Shown here piece by piece: positions 50,000 to 57,766 of a DNA stretch of 64,000 bases. The translations under genes were made by a program, and so were the position numbers. The DNA comes from Xanthobacter tagetidis (GTDB lineage: Bacteria; Pseudomonadota; Alphaproteobacteria; Rhizobiales; Xanthobacteraceae): NCBI RefSeq assembly GCF_003667445.1, contig NZ_RCTF01000003.1, positions 248,001-312,000 on the forward strand, in the 5' to 3' direction. Within the stretch, counting starts at the first letter, position 1, and each line of letters opens with the position of its first letter. The notes beneath the pieces are model-generated. The model was not told where the DNA came from, made no database searches, and saw only the letters and a list, made by a program, of their open reading frames with translations.

Positions 50000-50202
50000 G
50001 CGCGCCCGAACTGTTCCTTTCCGGGCGCGTGGCGCTCTATTGCGGCGACAGCCGCGAGGTGCTGCGCACGTTGCCGGACGCAAGCATCCACGCCGTCGTG
50101 ACCGACCCGCCCTATGCGCTCGAGGCCTGCGTCAGCGCGCTGATGGCCGACGCCGCGCCCAGGTGCCGCGCGGCCAGGGAATTGAGGGAGGCGGCAGAGT
50201 GA
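49996..50202 (+). pseudogene. N-terminal stub of a DNA adenine methyltransferase
   Basis: 68 aa. The start is that of beta-class N6-adenine/N4-cytosine methyltransferases: RVALYCGDSREVLRTLPDAS then AVVTDPPYALE, with the catalytic DPPY motif. After residue about 48 the homology stops (MADAAPRCRAARELREAAE), so the SAM-binding FxGxG half and target-recognition region are missing. It is a deletion remnant. ATGA overlap with the upstream gene shows it was part of the coupled chain. Confidence 0.8.
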
Positions 50203-50216
50203 GGGCACAAACAGAA

Positions 50217-50245
50217 AGCCCCGCCAGGCGGGGGCCGGCGGGGCT
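50217..50245 (-). terminator. minus-strand terminator-like hairpin, copy 1
   Basis: Stem AGCCCCGCC/GGCGGGGCT (9 bp) with an 11-nt GC loop, followed on the minus strand by a T-rich tract (TTTCTGTTTG). It is almost identical to the hairpin at 50412-50440. Confidence 0.6.
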
Positions 50246-50249
50246 TCCC

Positions 50250-50404
50250 GGCGCATTTAGCACCGACCTCAGGAGACTAAGCCCAGGCCGGGCGATGCTT
50301 ACCCCTGTCGAGACGAGGCTAAAGGCGATAACGCCCCTGAGAGCGCGCGGTTCCGCGGCATCTTTGCGCCGACGGTGGCGCCCCACGGCGCCGTCATGGA
50401 TTCA
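50250..50404. other. non-coding segment between two duplicated hairpins
   Basis: This is part of the roughly 257-bp gap (50203-50459) without a convincing gene. Partially complementary tracts (GGGCG/CGCCC and CCTCAGG/CCTGAG) suggest a folded RNA on one strand. No known RNA family is recognised. Confidence 0.3.
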
Positions 50405-50440
50405 AAAAGAAAGCCCCGCCAGGCGGGGGCCGGCGGGGCT
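50404..50440 (-). terminator. minus-strand intrinsic terminator, copy 2
   Basis: The same 9-bp stem (50412-50420 / 50432-50440) followed on the minus strand by TTTCTTTTTG, a good U-run. It lies 20 bp after the stop of the small Gln-rich gene and is its natural terminator. Confidence 0.8.
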
Positions 50441-50459
50441 TTCCGGAGCGTGGACCGGA

Positions 50460-50690
50460 TCAGCGACGATCGGGATTGTCCCGATTTCGATCCGGATTGC
50501 GCTCATCCGTGTTGCCGTACTGGCCCTGGCCGGGCTGGCCCGGCTGTCCGCCCTGCTGCTGGCGGCCGCCGCCCTGCTGGGACTGCTGGCGCTCGCGCTC
50601 CTGCTGGCGCTGCTTGTCCTGGTCCATCTCGCCGCCCTGCTGGCGGTTGTGCTTGTCGTCGCGCTGGTTCGGGTCGTTGGGGGTGCCCAT
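50460..50690 (-). CDS. small hydrophilic Gln/Arg/Gly-rich protein
   Basis: 76 aa, almost without hydrophobic residues (MGTPNDPNQRDDKHNRQQGG then repeated RQQ/QGG units). It is expected to be intrinsically disordered. GGAGG lies 9 bp before ATG and an intrinsic terminator follows, so it is a stand-alone monocistronic unit facing against the phage genes. It could be a lysogenic-conversion or stress-type peptide. Function unknown. Confidence 0.65.
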   Translation of the reverse strand: MGTPNDPNQRDDKHNRQQGGEMDQDKQRQQERERQQSQQGGGRQQQGGQPGQPGQGQYGNTDERNPDRNRDNPDRR

Positions 50691-50756
50691 GGTGTGTTTC
50701 CTCCGAGCGATTTGCTTTGCCCGGAGAAAACGCGAGATCCGCGCCGTCGTTTCAAC

Positions 50757-51005
50757 TTAGCCGGAAAGAATGCGCCCTTTTCGCCTGCCGGCGTTCGTGG
50801 GGCAGGAAGAGAAGTCCAGGATCGGGTTTGCCTCCCGCACCGCCGCGAAACCCTCCATGATGGCCTTGTGGTGTGTGAGGGCCGCCCCATCGTCCAGGGC
50901 GGTGCCGCCCCCGTGGAGGCGAATGGTCCAATTGAAGCGCGGGTCGGTGTCGTCCGGAACGACTTCGATCGTGGCAGGCGGCATGTCGCCGGTCAGGTGG
51001 CGCAA
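50757..51005 (-). CDS. small phage hypothetical protein
   Basis: 82 aa from a TTG at 51005. The segment TIEVVPDDTDPRFNWTIRLH, GGGTALDDGAALTHHKAIME looks like a real beta-alpha domain. In-frame codons upstream (VTAITPDGAHAAIESAL) read like a natural N-terminus but contain no ATG, GTG or TTG before a long open stretch, so the start is uncertain. No family recognised. Confidence 0.5.
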   Translation of the reverse strand: MRHLTGDMPPATIEVVPDDTDPRFNWTIRLHGGGTALDDGAALTHHKAIMEGFAAVREANPILDFSSCPTNAGRRKGRILSG

Positions 51006-51121
51006 AGCGGATTCGATGGCAGCGTGGGCGCCGTCTGGGGTGATGGCCGTGACCTTATGCGAGAGCGGTGCTGTAGGATTGCTACTATAGAGGGTGGCGG
51101 CGGTAGCACAAGGGGGCGCGG

Positions 51122-52816
51122 ATGACGGAACCTGCCGAGAAGGCCCCGGCCGCCGCCCCGCCCGACCTCACGCCCGAGGAGCGCATCGCCGCGCTCGTGC
51201 GCGGGGAGGGGGCTGCGGCGCCGCCGCCGGCGCTGCCGCCCCCCGCCGCGAACGATGACCTGCCGGAGGATGTGGAGGATCCGGGCGAGGAGGCACTGCC
51301 CATTCCCGGCCCGCCGGTGAATGAGGAGGCGCTCAAGCGCTGCGCCGGCGAGGCGCAGAACGACACCGGCAACGCGCACCGGCTGATCGCCCATTTCGGC
51401 GGCGACCTGGTGGTGGCGCGCGAGCAGGGCTGGATGGTGTGGACCGGCACCCATTGGGACCTCGACACAGGGCGCCAGGCGGTGGCCCTGCGCGCGCAAT
51501 GGACGGCGCCGCGCATCGCCCTCGAGACGCGGGAGATGAAGCCGGGCTTCTCGGAGAATGACGAGGACTTCGAGAAGCGTCGCGCGGGCCGGCGCAAGTT
51601 CGCCGTCTCCAGCGGCAACAAGAGCCGGGCGGAGGCCATGGTGGCGCTGGCCGAGCCCCATCTGACCCGGCCGGTGGAGGATTTCGACGCCGACCCGCTG
51701 ATGGTGGCGGTGGAGAATGGCGTGCTCATCTTCGCCCGCGAGATCGATCCCGACTGCCCCGACCCGGACGTGACGCGTTGGCGCGGTACCGTGACCTTCC
51801 GCCCGCACCGGCGCGAAGACCTCATCACCAAGGTGATGCCGGTGCGCTACGACCCCGCCGCTCACTGCCCCCGCTGGGATGACTTCCTGGGCCTGACGCA
51901 GCCGAAGGAGCCGGTGCGGCGCTTCCTGCAGGTGTTCCACGGGCTGGGGCTGACCGGCCGCACGGTGCAGGCGCTCGCCTTCCACCATGGCGGCGGGGCG
52001 AACGGCAAATCCACCTTCCTCTCGGCCATCCGCGACCTGATGGGCTCCTATGCTCGCGAACTGCCGGCCGAGAGCATCACCGGGCAGGGCCAGCGGCGCG
52101 GCGACCAGGCGACGCCCGACCTCGCGCTGCTGCCCGGCGCGCGGCTGGTGCAGGTTTCCGAGCTGCCGCGCGGCGAGCCGCTGAAGGAGGCGCTCGTCAA
52201 GCAACTGATCGGCGGCGACGTGATCCAGGCGCGGCACCTGAACAAGGGATTCTTCCGCTTCATCCCCGTGTTCAAGGCGGTGATGAGCGGCAACGACCTG
52301 CCGCAGATCTCGGGCGTCGACCACGGCATCTGGCGGCGCATCCGCCTCGTGCCGTGGGAGGTGACCATTCCGGAGGGCCGCCGCCGCGAGATGGCGGACG
52401 TGCTGGCGGATTTCGCGGCCGAGCGATCGGGCATCCTCAACTGGCTGATCGCCGGCACGCTCGCTTATCTCGCCGAGGGGCTGATCGCGCCGGACGAGGT
52501 GACGGCGGCGACGCAGGCCTATCGCGAGGAGATGGACCCCATCGGCGGCTTCGTGGCCGATTGCGTGGAGCGCACCGAGCCGGGCCAGAACGCCAGCGTG
52601 ACGGCGCGCGAGATGTATGAGGCCTATGTGTCTTGGTCGCTCGCCAACGCCAAGCGACCGTGGAAGGAGACCGCCTTCGGCCGCGCCATGCCGCACAAGG
52701 GCTTCACCAAGACCAGCGAGCGCGTGCGGCGCTATCTCGACTGCCGGCTGCATGACGTGCCCGCCCGCCCGGACGCCCCGCCCCGCAGCCCCCCGCTGCC
52801 CTATGGAGACGACTGA
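51122..52816 (+). CDS. P4-family phage primase/helicase (D5_N, SF3 helicase)
   Basis: 564 aa. After a Pro/Ala-rich N-terminus comes the D5_N domain (NGVLIFAREI, ITKVMPVRYDPAA) and an SF3 AAA+ core: Walker A HHGGGANGKSTFL near 288, Walker B/sensor region LPGARLVQVSELPRG near 340, GGDVIQARHLNKGFFRFIP, and the arginine-finger-like GIWRRIRLVPW near 405. It unwinds the phage origin. The thirteen-iteron cluster starts 4 bp after its stop codon. There is no separate prim-pol domain, so the CHC2 protein may prime. Confidence 0.92.
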   Translation: MTEPAEKAPAAAPPDLTPEERIAALVRGEGAAAPPPALPPPAANDDLPEDVEDPGEEALPIPGPPVNEEALKRCAGEAQNDTGNAHRLIAHFGGDLVVAREQGWMVWTGTHWDLDTGRQAVALRAQWTAPRIALETREMKPGFSENDEDFEKRRAGRRKFAVSSGNKSRAEAMVALAEPHLTRPVEDFDADPLMVAVENGVLIFAREIDPDCPDPDVTRWRGTVTFRPHRREDLITKVMPVRYDPAAHCPRWDDFLGLTQPKEPVRRFLQVFHGLGLTGRTVQALAFHHGGGANGKSTFLSAIRDLMGSYARELPAESITGQGQRRGDQATPDLALLPGARLVQVSELPRGEPLKEALVKQLIGGDVIQARHLNKGFFRFIPVFKAVMSGNDLPQISGVDHGIWRRIRLVPWEVTIPEGRRREMADVLADFAAERSGILNWLIAGTLAYLAEGLIAPDEVTAATQAYREEMDPIGGFVADCVERTEPGQNASVTAREMYEAYVSWSLANAKRPWKETAFGRAMPHKGFTKTSERVRRYLDCRLHDVPARPDAPPRSPPLPYGDD

Positions 52817-52819
52817 GCC

Positions 52820-53122
52820 AACCCTCGCGTGGCGCGGCTGCGAGGGTTGCGAGGGTTTTGCGAGGGTTTGCCGAAACCCTCGCGGAGGAGATTACGGTGC
52901 CATGTCAACGGCTTGACGGGCGGGGTGCGAGGGTTGCGAGGGTTTTCCGCACGTGTGTGCATGAAACGGCGGGGGCATGGGGGAAAAGACGTCTCATGTA
53001 TTCCTATAAACCCTCGCAACCCTCGCAACCCTCGCAGAGGAAGGCACAAGAGATTGAAAAGGTGAAGGAAACCGGATTGCGAGGGTTTGGGAGCCGCGGC
53101 GCCGAACCCTCGCAACCCTCGC
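52820..53122. repeat. thirteen 9-bp iterons (GCGAGGGTT) in three hairpin blocks: candidate replication origin
   Basis: GCGAGGGTT occurs on the plus strand at 52840, 52849, 52860, 52927, 52936 and 53079, and its complement AACCCTCGC at 52820, 52875, 53009, 53018, 53027, 53105 and 53114. Direct copies at 9-bp spacing alternate with inverted ones, giving three large hairpins. The block fills the whole gap between the P4-type primase and the next gene and includes the AT-richer stretch 52,990-53,010. P4-type primases bind iterons at their origins (family knowledge). Confidence 0.85.
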
Positions 53123-53138
53123 AAAGCGGGAGCGGGCG

Positions 53139-54083
53139 ATGAAGAGCATGGATATCGAGGCCCTGGTGCGCTGGGCCTATCGGGATGAACTGCCGCGGCT
53201 GCCGCTCCAGGGGCCGCCGGCTGCCGCGTTCCGCTCGGGCTGGGAGGCGATCTCGCGCAGCGGCGAGCTGCTGGCCGTGGTGCAGGAGCCGGACATCGTC
53301 AACGCGTTCGGCATGTTCCCCGAGCAGGTGGCGCGGCTGTGGCGCGAGCCGCATCCGGATGCGCTGGCGGTCTACGATGCGGTGGAGGGCCTCGCGGCGC
53401 TCGTGCTCGATCTGCCGGAAGGGTGGAACCCGCTGGCGGACCTGGGCGACCTCGGCGCCGACGGCCAGGCGTCCATCGCCCGCGGCCTTGATCTGCTGGT
53501 GACGGTGGAGATGCGCGACGGGCGCGGCCAGGTGGTGCCGTCCTATGGTGGGTTGGAGGCGGGCGAGACGGTGACGGCGCGGCCGGTGATGCGCCGCTCG
53601 CCTGCGCGCCTCGTCATCCGCCACGCGCTGCTCGGCGGCTGCCCGGCCTGGGAGGCCGACGTGCCGGAGCGCAAGGTGGTGATGCGGCCCATGGGGCGCA
53701 GCCCGGCATGGTTCCGCAAGATCGTGCATATCTCGGACGGGGCGTTCGCGCCGACGCGCTATGAGATCGAGGTGGATGGCTTCGACTACAAGCGCCGCAT
53801 GCCGCACCCGGACGCCTACCAGAAGACGGTGCTGGAGCCTGATCCGGTGGACGTGGTGGTGGCGCGCGCCGAATACGAGCTGTGGCACGCAGCCTTGGCG
53901 CTGCTGGTCGATGCGCTCGCCCCGCGCCTGCGCGACCACGCGCTGCTGCCCTCCAGCCGCGCGGTGCGGCCATGGGAGGGCGAGGCGCAGCGGGGGCGAA
54001 TCTTGCCGTCTCTGCTCGTGCCGGCCGAGGGCGGCCGCACGAGTCGCGCGAAGCGGAAAAGCAAGGGGCGAGATGCCGCTTGA
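53139..54083 (+). CDS. phage hypothetical protein after the iteron cluster
   Basis: 314 aa. Soluble, mixed alpha/beta, with WAYRDELPRLPLQGPPAAAF at the start, RKVVMRPMGRSPAWFRKIVH in the middle and a conserved-looking GFDYKRRMPHPDAYQKTVLE. Basic C-terminus. I do not recognise the family; in similar phages this position holds a conserved protein of unknown role between replication and packaging genes. GGGAG precedes ATG. Confidence 0.65.
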   Translation: MKSMDIEALVRWAYRDELPRLPLQGPPAAAFRSGWEAISRSGELLAVVQEPDIVNAFGMFPEQVARLWREPHPDALAVYDAVEGLAALVLDLPEGWNPLADLGDLGADGQASIARGLDLLVTVEMRDGRGQVVPSYGGLEAGETVTARPVMRRSPARLVIRHALLGGCPAWEADVPERKVVMRPMGRSPAWFRKIVHISDGAFAPTRYEIEVDGFDYKRRMPHPDAYQKTVLEPDPVDVVVARAEYELWHAALALLVDALAPRLRDHALLPSSRAVRPWEGEAQRGRILPSLLVPAEGGRTSRAKRKSKGRDAA

Positions 54084-54128
54084 CTTTCGACGCAAATTTG
54101 GTGCATCACTTGCCACAGACGAAAAGTA

Positions 54129-54158
54129 CCCCGGAGCGGAGACGCGGCCGGGGTTTTT
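54129..54158 (+). terminator. intrinsic terminator before the morphogenesis genes
   Basis: Stem CCCCGG/CCGGGG with a 13-nt spacer and TTTTT at 54154-54158 on the plus strand, 45 bp after the preceding stop and 15 bp before the next GTG start. It separates early from late rightward genes and would need read-through or a late promoter beyond it. Confidence 0.75.
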
Positions 54159-54172
54159 CTTTGGAGGTCGCC

Positions 54173-54700
54173 GTGGCCGCATTCGTCGTCAGCTATGACG
54201 GCTCGGGCACGCAGCGCTTCCTGGTCGGCGCGCGCAGGCTTGTGAGCCCTGCCGTTCAGCGGGCCATGATCGAGACGCTCGGCCAGGCCGGCGACAAGAC
54301 CCGCACTGCGGTGCGGCGCGCGCTGTGGCGCCAGACGGCGGCGAAGAAGTACGGCACCATCGTCGCGGCGACGCGCTCCTACATCCTGCCAGCCGTGCTC
54401 GAATATCGCATCGAGGCCAAGGGAAAGGGCCTGCCGATCGAGGAGTTCAAGGGGCTGAGGGTCACCCGCAGGGGTGTCGCTGCGGCGCCGTGGAATTCCG
54501 CGCGCACGTTCAAGCGCTCGTTCGCGAACGGTGGGTATCGCGCGCGCCTCGGCTCGGCCCGCTTCCCCGTGCGCCGGCTGTTCGGGCCGAGCATGCCGAA
54601 GGAACTCATCAAGGACCAGTCGGCCGAGACGTTCGAGCGCACGGGCGCGGCCGAGGTCGCCGCCATCCTGCCCCGCCGCGTCGGGCGCCTGATGCCCTGA
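54173..54700 (+). CDS. minor tail protein Z-like
   Basis: 175 aa from GTG 54173 with GGAGG 5 bp upstream. The pattern of lambda gpZ-type minor tail proteins is visible: SPAVQRAMIETLGQAGDKTR, then TAVRRALWRQTAAKKYGTIV, FKRSFANGGYRARLGSARFP, and the hallmark VRRLFGPSMPKEL. It would help form the tail-head connector. Its place upstream of the terminase is unusual. It directly follows an intrinsic terminator. Confidence 0.75.
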   Translation: MAAFVVSYDGSGTQRFLVGARRLVSPAVQRAMIETLGQAGDKTRTAVRRALWRQTAAKKYGTIVAATRSYILPAVLEYRIEAKGKGLPIEEFKGLRVTRRGVAAAPWNSARTFKRSFANGGYRARLGSARFPVRRLFGPSMPKELIKDQSAETFERTGAAEVAAILPRRVGRLMP

Positions 54701-54812
54701 GGGCGGGGTGGTCTCTGGTATACCACGGGTCCTTCCCCCCGGGGCCAGCCCCCCACGCGGCCGCCGCAGCCCGGAAAAACGCTAGCCGGACCTTCTGAAA
54801 CCTGGGTCAACG

Positions 54813-55484
54813 GTGACAACGGTGGCGACAACGGACAACAACGGTGCCGCCGCCGACGGCCTTTGGGTCGCCGTCTCGGAACTCGCCCGGCAGAAGTCCA
54901 TCGACAAGGCGGCCATGTCCCGCCGCATCGCCCGCTTCGAGGCCGAGGGCCTGCTCTCGACCCGCCCCGGCCCGCGCGGCGCGAAGCTGATCAACGTCGC
55001 CGCCTATGAGCGCGTCGCCGGCGAGCATCTCGACGCCACGAAGGAGCTGGCCGCCCACACCGCCGCCGCCAATCGCGGCGAGGCGGCAAGCTCCGACCCG
55101 GTGCTCTCGCGCGAACAGGCCCGCCGCGTCGCCTACCAGGCCGACATCGCCCGCCTCGATCTCGGCGAGCGCACCCGCCGCCTCGTGCCGGTGGACCGCG
55201 TGGAGGAAGAGGCCGCCCGCCTCGTCGAGCCCATCGTCAAGGCGCTCGACCGGCTGCCCTCGCACGCCGAGGCGATCGTCTCCGCCCACAATGAGAGCGG
55301 CCAGCAGGGCGTGCGCACCTATCTCAAGGGCCTCGTCGCCACCCTGCGCAACGACGCGGCCCGGGCGCTGGCGGAACTCGCTGCCGCGCTCTCCGCCGAG
55401 CCGCGCCGCCCCATCGAGGACTTCGACCCGAACCCGAACCCGGACCCCGACCCGGACCTCGCGCCAACCGACGAACCGTCATGA
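54813..55484 (+). CDS. terminase small subunit-like DNA-packaging protein (Nu1-type HTH)
   Basis: 223 aa from GTG 54813 (GTG 54822 is an alternative; the start region has short ACAACGG repeats). An N-terminal HTH, VAVSELARQKSIDKAAMSRR, then FEAEGLLSTRPGPRGAKLIN, is followed by a long charged helix (RVAYQADIARLDLGERTRRL) and a tail of repeated NPNPDPDPD. It would recognise the packaging site. It overlaps the large subunit by 4 bp, supporting the assignment. Confidence 0.78.
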   Translation: MTTVATTDNNGAAADGLWVAVSELARQKSIDKAAMSRRIARFEAEGLLSTRPGPRGAKLINVAAYERVAGEHLDATKELAAHTAAANRGEAASSDPVLSREQARRVAYQADIARLDLGERTRRLVPVDRVEEEAARLVEPIVKALDRLPSHAEAIVSAHNESGQQGVRTYLKGLVATLRNDAARALAELAAALSAEPRRPIEDFDPNPNPDPDPDLAPTDEPS

Positions 55485-57544
55485 GCTTCGCCTTCGCCAG
55501 CACCCTCGGTGAGGTGGTGGCGCGGGCCTGGGGCAGGGCGCTGCGCCTCGCGCCGCCCATCGCGCCGTCGCAGTGGGCGGCCGAGCACCTCATCGTCCCG
55601 GACGGCCCACGCAAGCTGGAGGCCTGGGACCCTGAGCTGACGCCCTATATCCGCGAGCCGCTCGACATGTGCGCGCTCACCTCGCCGGTCAACGAGATCG
55701 ACGTCATGAAGTCGGCCCAGACCGGCTTCACCACGCTGCTCCTCGCCGCCGTCGGCCACACCATCGACCGCGAGCCGTCCGACACGCTGCTGGTCCAGCC
55801 CACCGACGGCGCGCTTACCGATTTCAACGGCCTCAAGCTCGGCCCCATGATCGAGGCCACCGAGGCGCTCGCCGCCAAGGTGAAGCCGCAGACGTCCCGC
55901 TCGGGCGCCGGCTCCACCACCTACGCCAAGAAGTTCGGCGCCTACACGCTGACGCTGGCCATCGCCACGTCCACCTCGGACCTGCGCTCGAAGACCAAGC
56001 AGAAGGTGTTCCTCGACGAGGTCGACGAATACCCGAACGACGTGAACGGGCAGGGCGACCCGGTGGACATGGCGACCGCCCGCCAGGAATCGTTTTTGGA
56101 ATCGGGCGAGTGGAAGCGGGTCAAGATTTCGACCCCGACCATCAAGAATGGCTCGCGCATCGAGGCGTCCCACGCCCGCGGCGACCAGCGCAAATGGCAC
56201 GTGCCGTGCCCTGGCTGCGGCACCGAGTTCGTGTTCGAGCACGGCCCGCGCTTCCGCTTCAACCGCGCCTATCCCTATGAGGCGCACTATCTCGCGCCCT
56301 GCTGCGACCGCATCATCGGCGCCCACGAGAAGAACGCGCTGGTGCGCAAGGGCCGCTGGATCGCCACCGAGCCCGGCCCGGGCCGGCATCCGTCCTATCA
56401 TTTCGGCGGCATGTCCTCGCCCTTCGTGCCGTGGGACGTGATCGCCAAGCGCTTCGTCGAGGCCGGCGACGATTCGGCGAAGCTGAAGACCTTCTTCAAC
56501 CTCACCCTCGGTCTGCCCTACGAGGAGGAGCTGTCCGAGGTCACGGCGCAGGAATTGGTCGCCGCCACGGAGGACTATCCCCGCGGCATCGTTCCCATCC
56601 GCGCCGGCCGCACGGTGCTGGCGGTGGACTTCAACTCTACCTGGGCGGAATGGGCGCTCTACGCCTTCGGCCCCTCCGTCGCGGGCGACGGCGTCGACCA
56701 GTGGCTGGTGGAGCACGGCACCTGCCCCGGCCGGCCCGGCGATGCCGAGCTCGGCCTGGCGCTCGAGGCGCTGTTCGAGCGCGAGTGGCCCTATGCCGGC
56801 GGCGGCGCCTACCGGGCCGATCGCGTCGGCCTCGATACCGGCTTCGGCACCTACGAGATCTACAAGCTCGCCCGCGGCAAGCCGGACGTGCGCGCCCTCG
56901 ACGGCCGCCCGCCCAAGGCCGGCGACGTGCGCAAGGCGCTGCCGCTCGGCACGCCCACCAAGGCCGCGGCCAAAGACGCCTACGGGCGCATCAAGTTCCG
57001 GGTGGATCTCTATCCGGTCGGCTCGCACGACCTCAAGCTCTGGCTCGCCGGCGCGCTCTCGGCCTTCGCCCAGCGCCAGCCGCGCGGCTCGGCCATCCAT
57101 TTGCCGCGCGAGATCGTCGATCTCGGCATGGCCGACCAGCTGCTCGGCGAGGTGCTGGTGGCCCGCGAACGGCGCGACGGCCGCACCGAGGATGTGTGGG
57201 TGCCCCGCCGCGGCATCCGCAACGAGGGCCTCGACCTCGCGGTCTATGCGCGCGCGCTGGCGCTCGGCGTGCCGCGCGGCGGCCTCGGGCTGGAAAACGT
57301 CACCCGCGCCCAATGGGGCGCGCTCCTCATGGAGCGACATCAGCTTGCGCAGGCGCAAGCTGATTTGTTCACCGCGCCGGAGACGCCGCCGCCGTCCAAC
57401 CCGTCGTCTCCGGCGCGGGGCGGGCTGACGCCCGCATCGGTTCCGACACCCGCACCTGCACCCGCCAGTCCGGCCCGGCCGGCGCGGGCGAAGACTTCCG
57501 CCCTCGGCGCCGCGTTGCGCCGCGCCATGAGCCAAACGAGGTAG
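55481..57544 (+). CDS. terminase large subunit (lambda GpA family)
   Basis: 687 aa. The ATPase domain has a Walker A-like KSAQTGFTTLL near 76 and Walker B VFLDEVDEYP near 176. A zinc-finger-like CPGCGTEF and CCDR follow. The nuclease half contains VLAVDFNST near 380 and GLDTGFGTYEIY near 450, with Asp residues of the RNase H-like site. It cuts and pumps DNA into the prohead. The C-terminal 60 residues are Pro/Ala-rich. ATGA overlap with the small subunit. Confidence 0.95.
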   Translation: MSFAFASTLGEVVARAWGRALRLAPPIAPSQWAAEHLIVPDGPRKLEAWDPELTPYIREPLDMCALTSPVNEIDVMKSAQTGFTTLLLAAVGHTIDREPSDTLLVQPTDGALTDFNGLKLGPMIEATEALAAKVKPQTSRSGAGSTTYAKKFGAYTLTLAIATSTSDLRSKTKQKVFLDEVDEYPNDVNGQGDPVDMATARQESFLESGEWKRVKISTPTIKNGSRIEASHARGDQRKWHVPCPGCGTEFVFEHGPRFRFNRAYPYEAHYLAPCCDRIIGAHEKNALVRKGRWIATEPGPGRHPSYHFGGMSSPFVPWDVIAKRFVEAGDDSAKLKTFFNLTLGLPYEEELSEVTAQELVAATEDYPRGIVPIRAGRTVLAVDFNSTWAEWALYAFGPSVAGDGVDQWLVEHGTCPGRPGDAELGLALEALFEREWPYAGGGAYRADRVGLDTGFGTYEIYKLARGKPDVRALDGRPPKAGDVRKALPLGTPTKAAAKDAYGRIKFRVDLYPVGSHDLKLWLAGALSAFAQRQPRGSAIHLPREIVDLGMADQLLGEVLVARERRDGRTEDVWVPRRGIRNEGLDLAVYARALALGVPRGGLGLENVTRAQWGALLMERHQLAQAQADLFTAPETPPPSNPSSPARGGLTPASVPTPAPAPASPARPARAKTSALGAALRRAMSQTR

Positions 57545-57550
57545 CACCCC

Positions 57551-57766
57551 ATGACCCCCTCCGAGATCGCCGCAGAGATCGCGCGCCTCGAGGGCATCCT
57601 CGTGGAGGCGGAGAGCGGCGCCCGCGCCCGCAAGATCCGCATGGGCGAGCGCGAGATCGAGAACAGTGAGGTGGACAAGATCGCCCTGCGCCGCCGCATT
57701 GCCGAGCTGAAGGGGCAGCTTTCCGGCGGCCCCCGCCGCGCCCGCCGCCGCCTGGTGTTCTTCTGA
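57551..57766 (+). CDS. small head-tail joining-type protein (gpW-like)
   Basis: 71 aa, helical (SEIAAEIARLEGILVEAESG) with a basic end (RRARRRLVFF). Its place between terminase and portal and its size fit the lambda gpW family of head-completion proteins. Stop and next start share a base (TGATG). Confidence 0.7.
   Translation: MTPSEIAAEIARLEGILVEAESGARARKIRMGEREIENSEVDKIALRRRIAELKGQLSGGPRRARRRLVFF

Noticed and set aside
50375..50860. plus-strand frame starting at the ATG before the second hairpin
   Set aside because: It runs through an intrinsic terminator and antisense to the Gln-rich gene, which has a good ribosome site.
52820..53122. CRISPR array
   Set aside because: The repeat unit is only 9 bp, occurs in both orientations, and the spacing is irregular (9 to about 65 bp). 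There are no cas genes.
55319..57547. 742-codon minus-strand frame opposite the terminase
   Set aside because: It is an Arg/Gly/Ala-rich shadow of the terminase large subunit frame with no domain.
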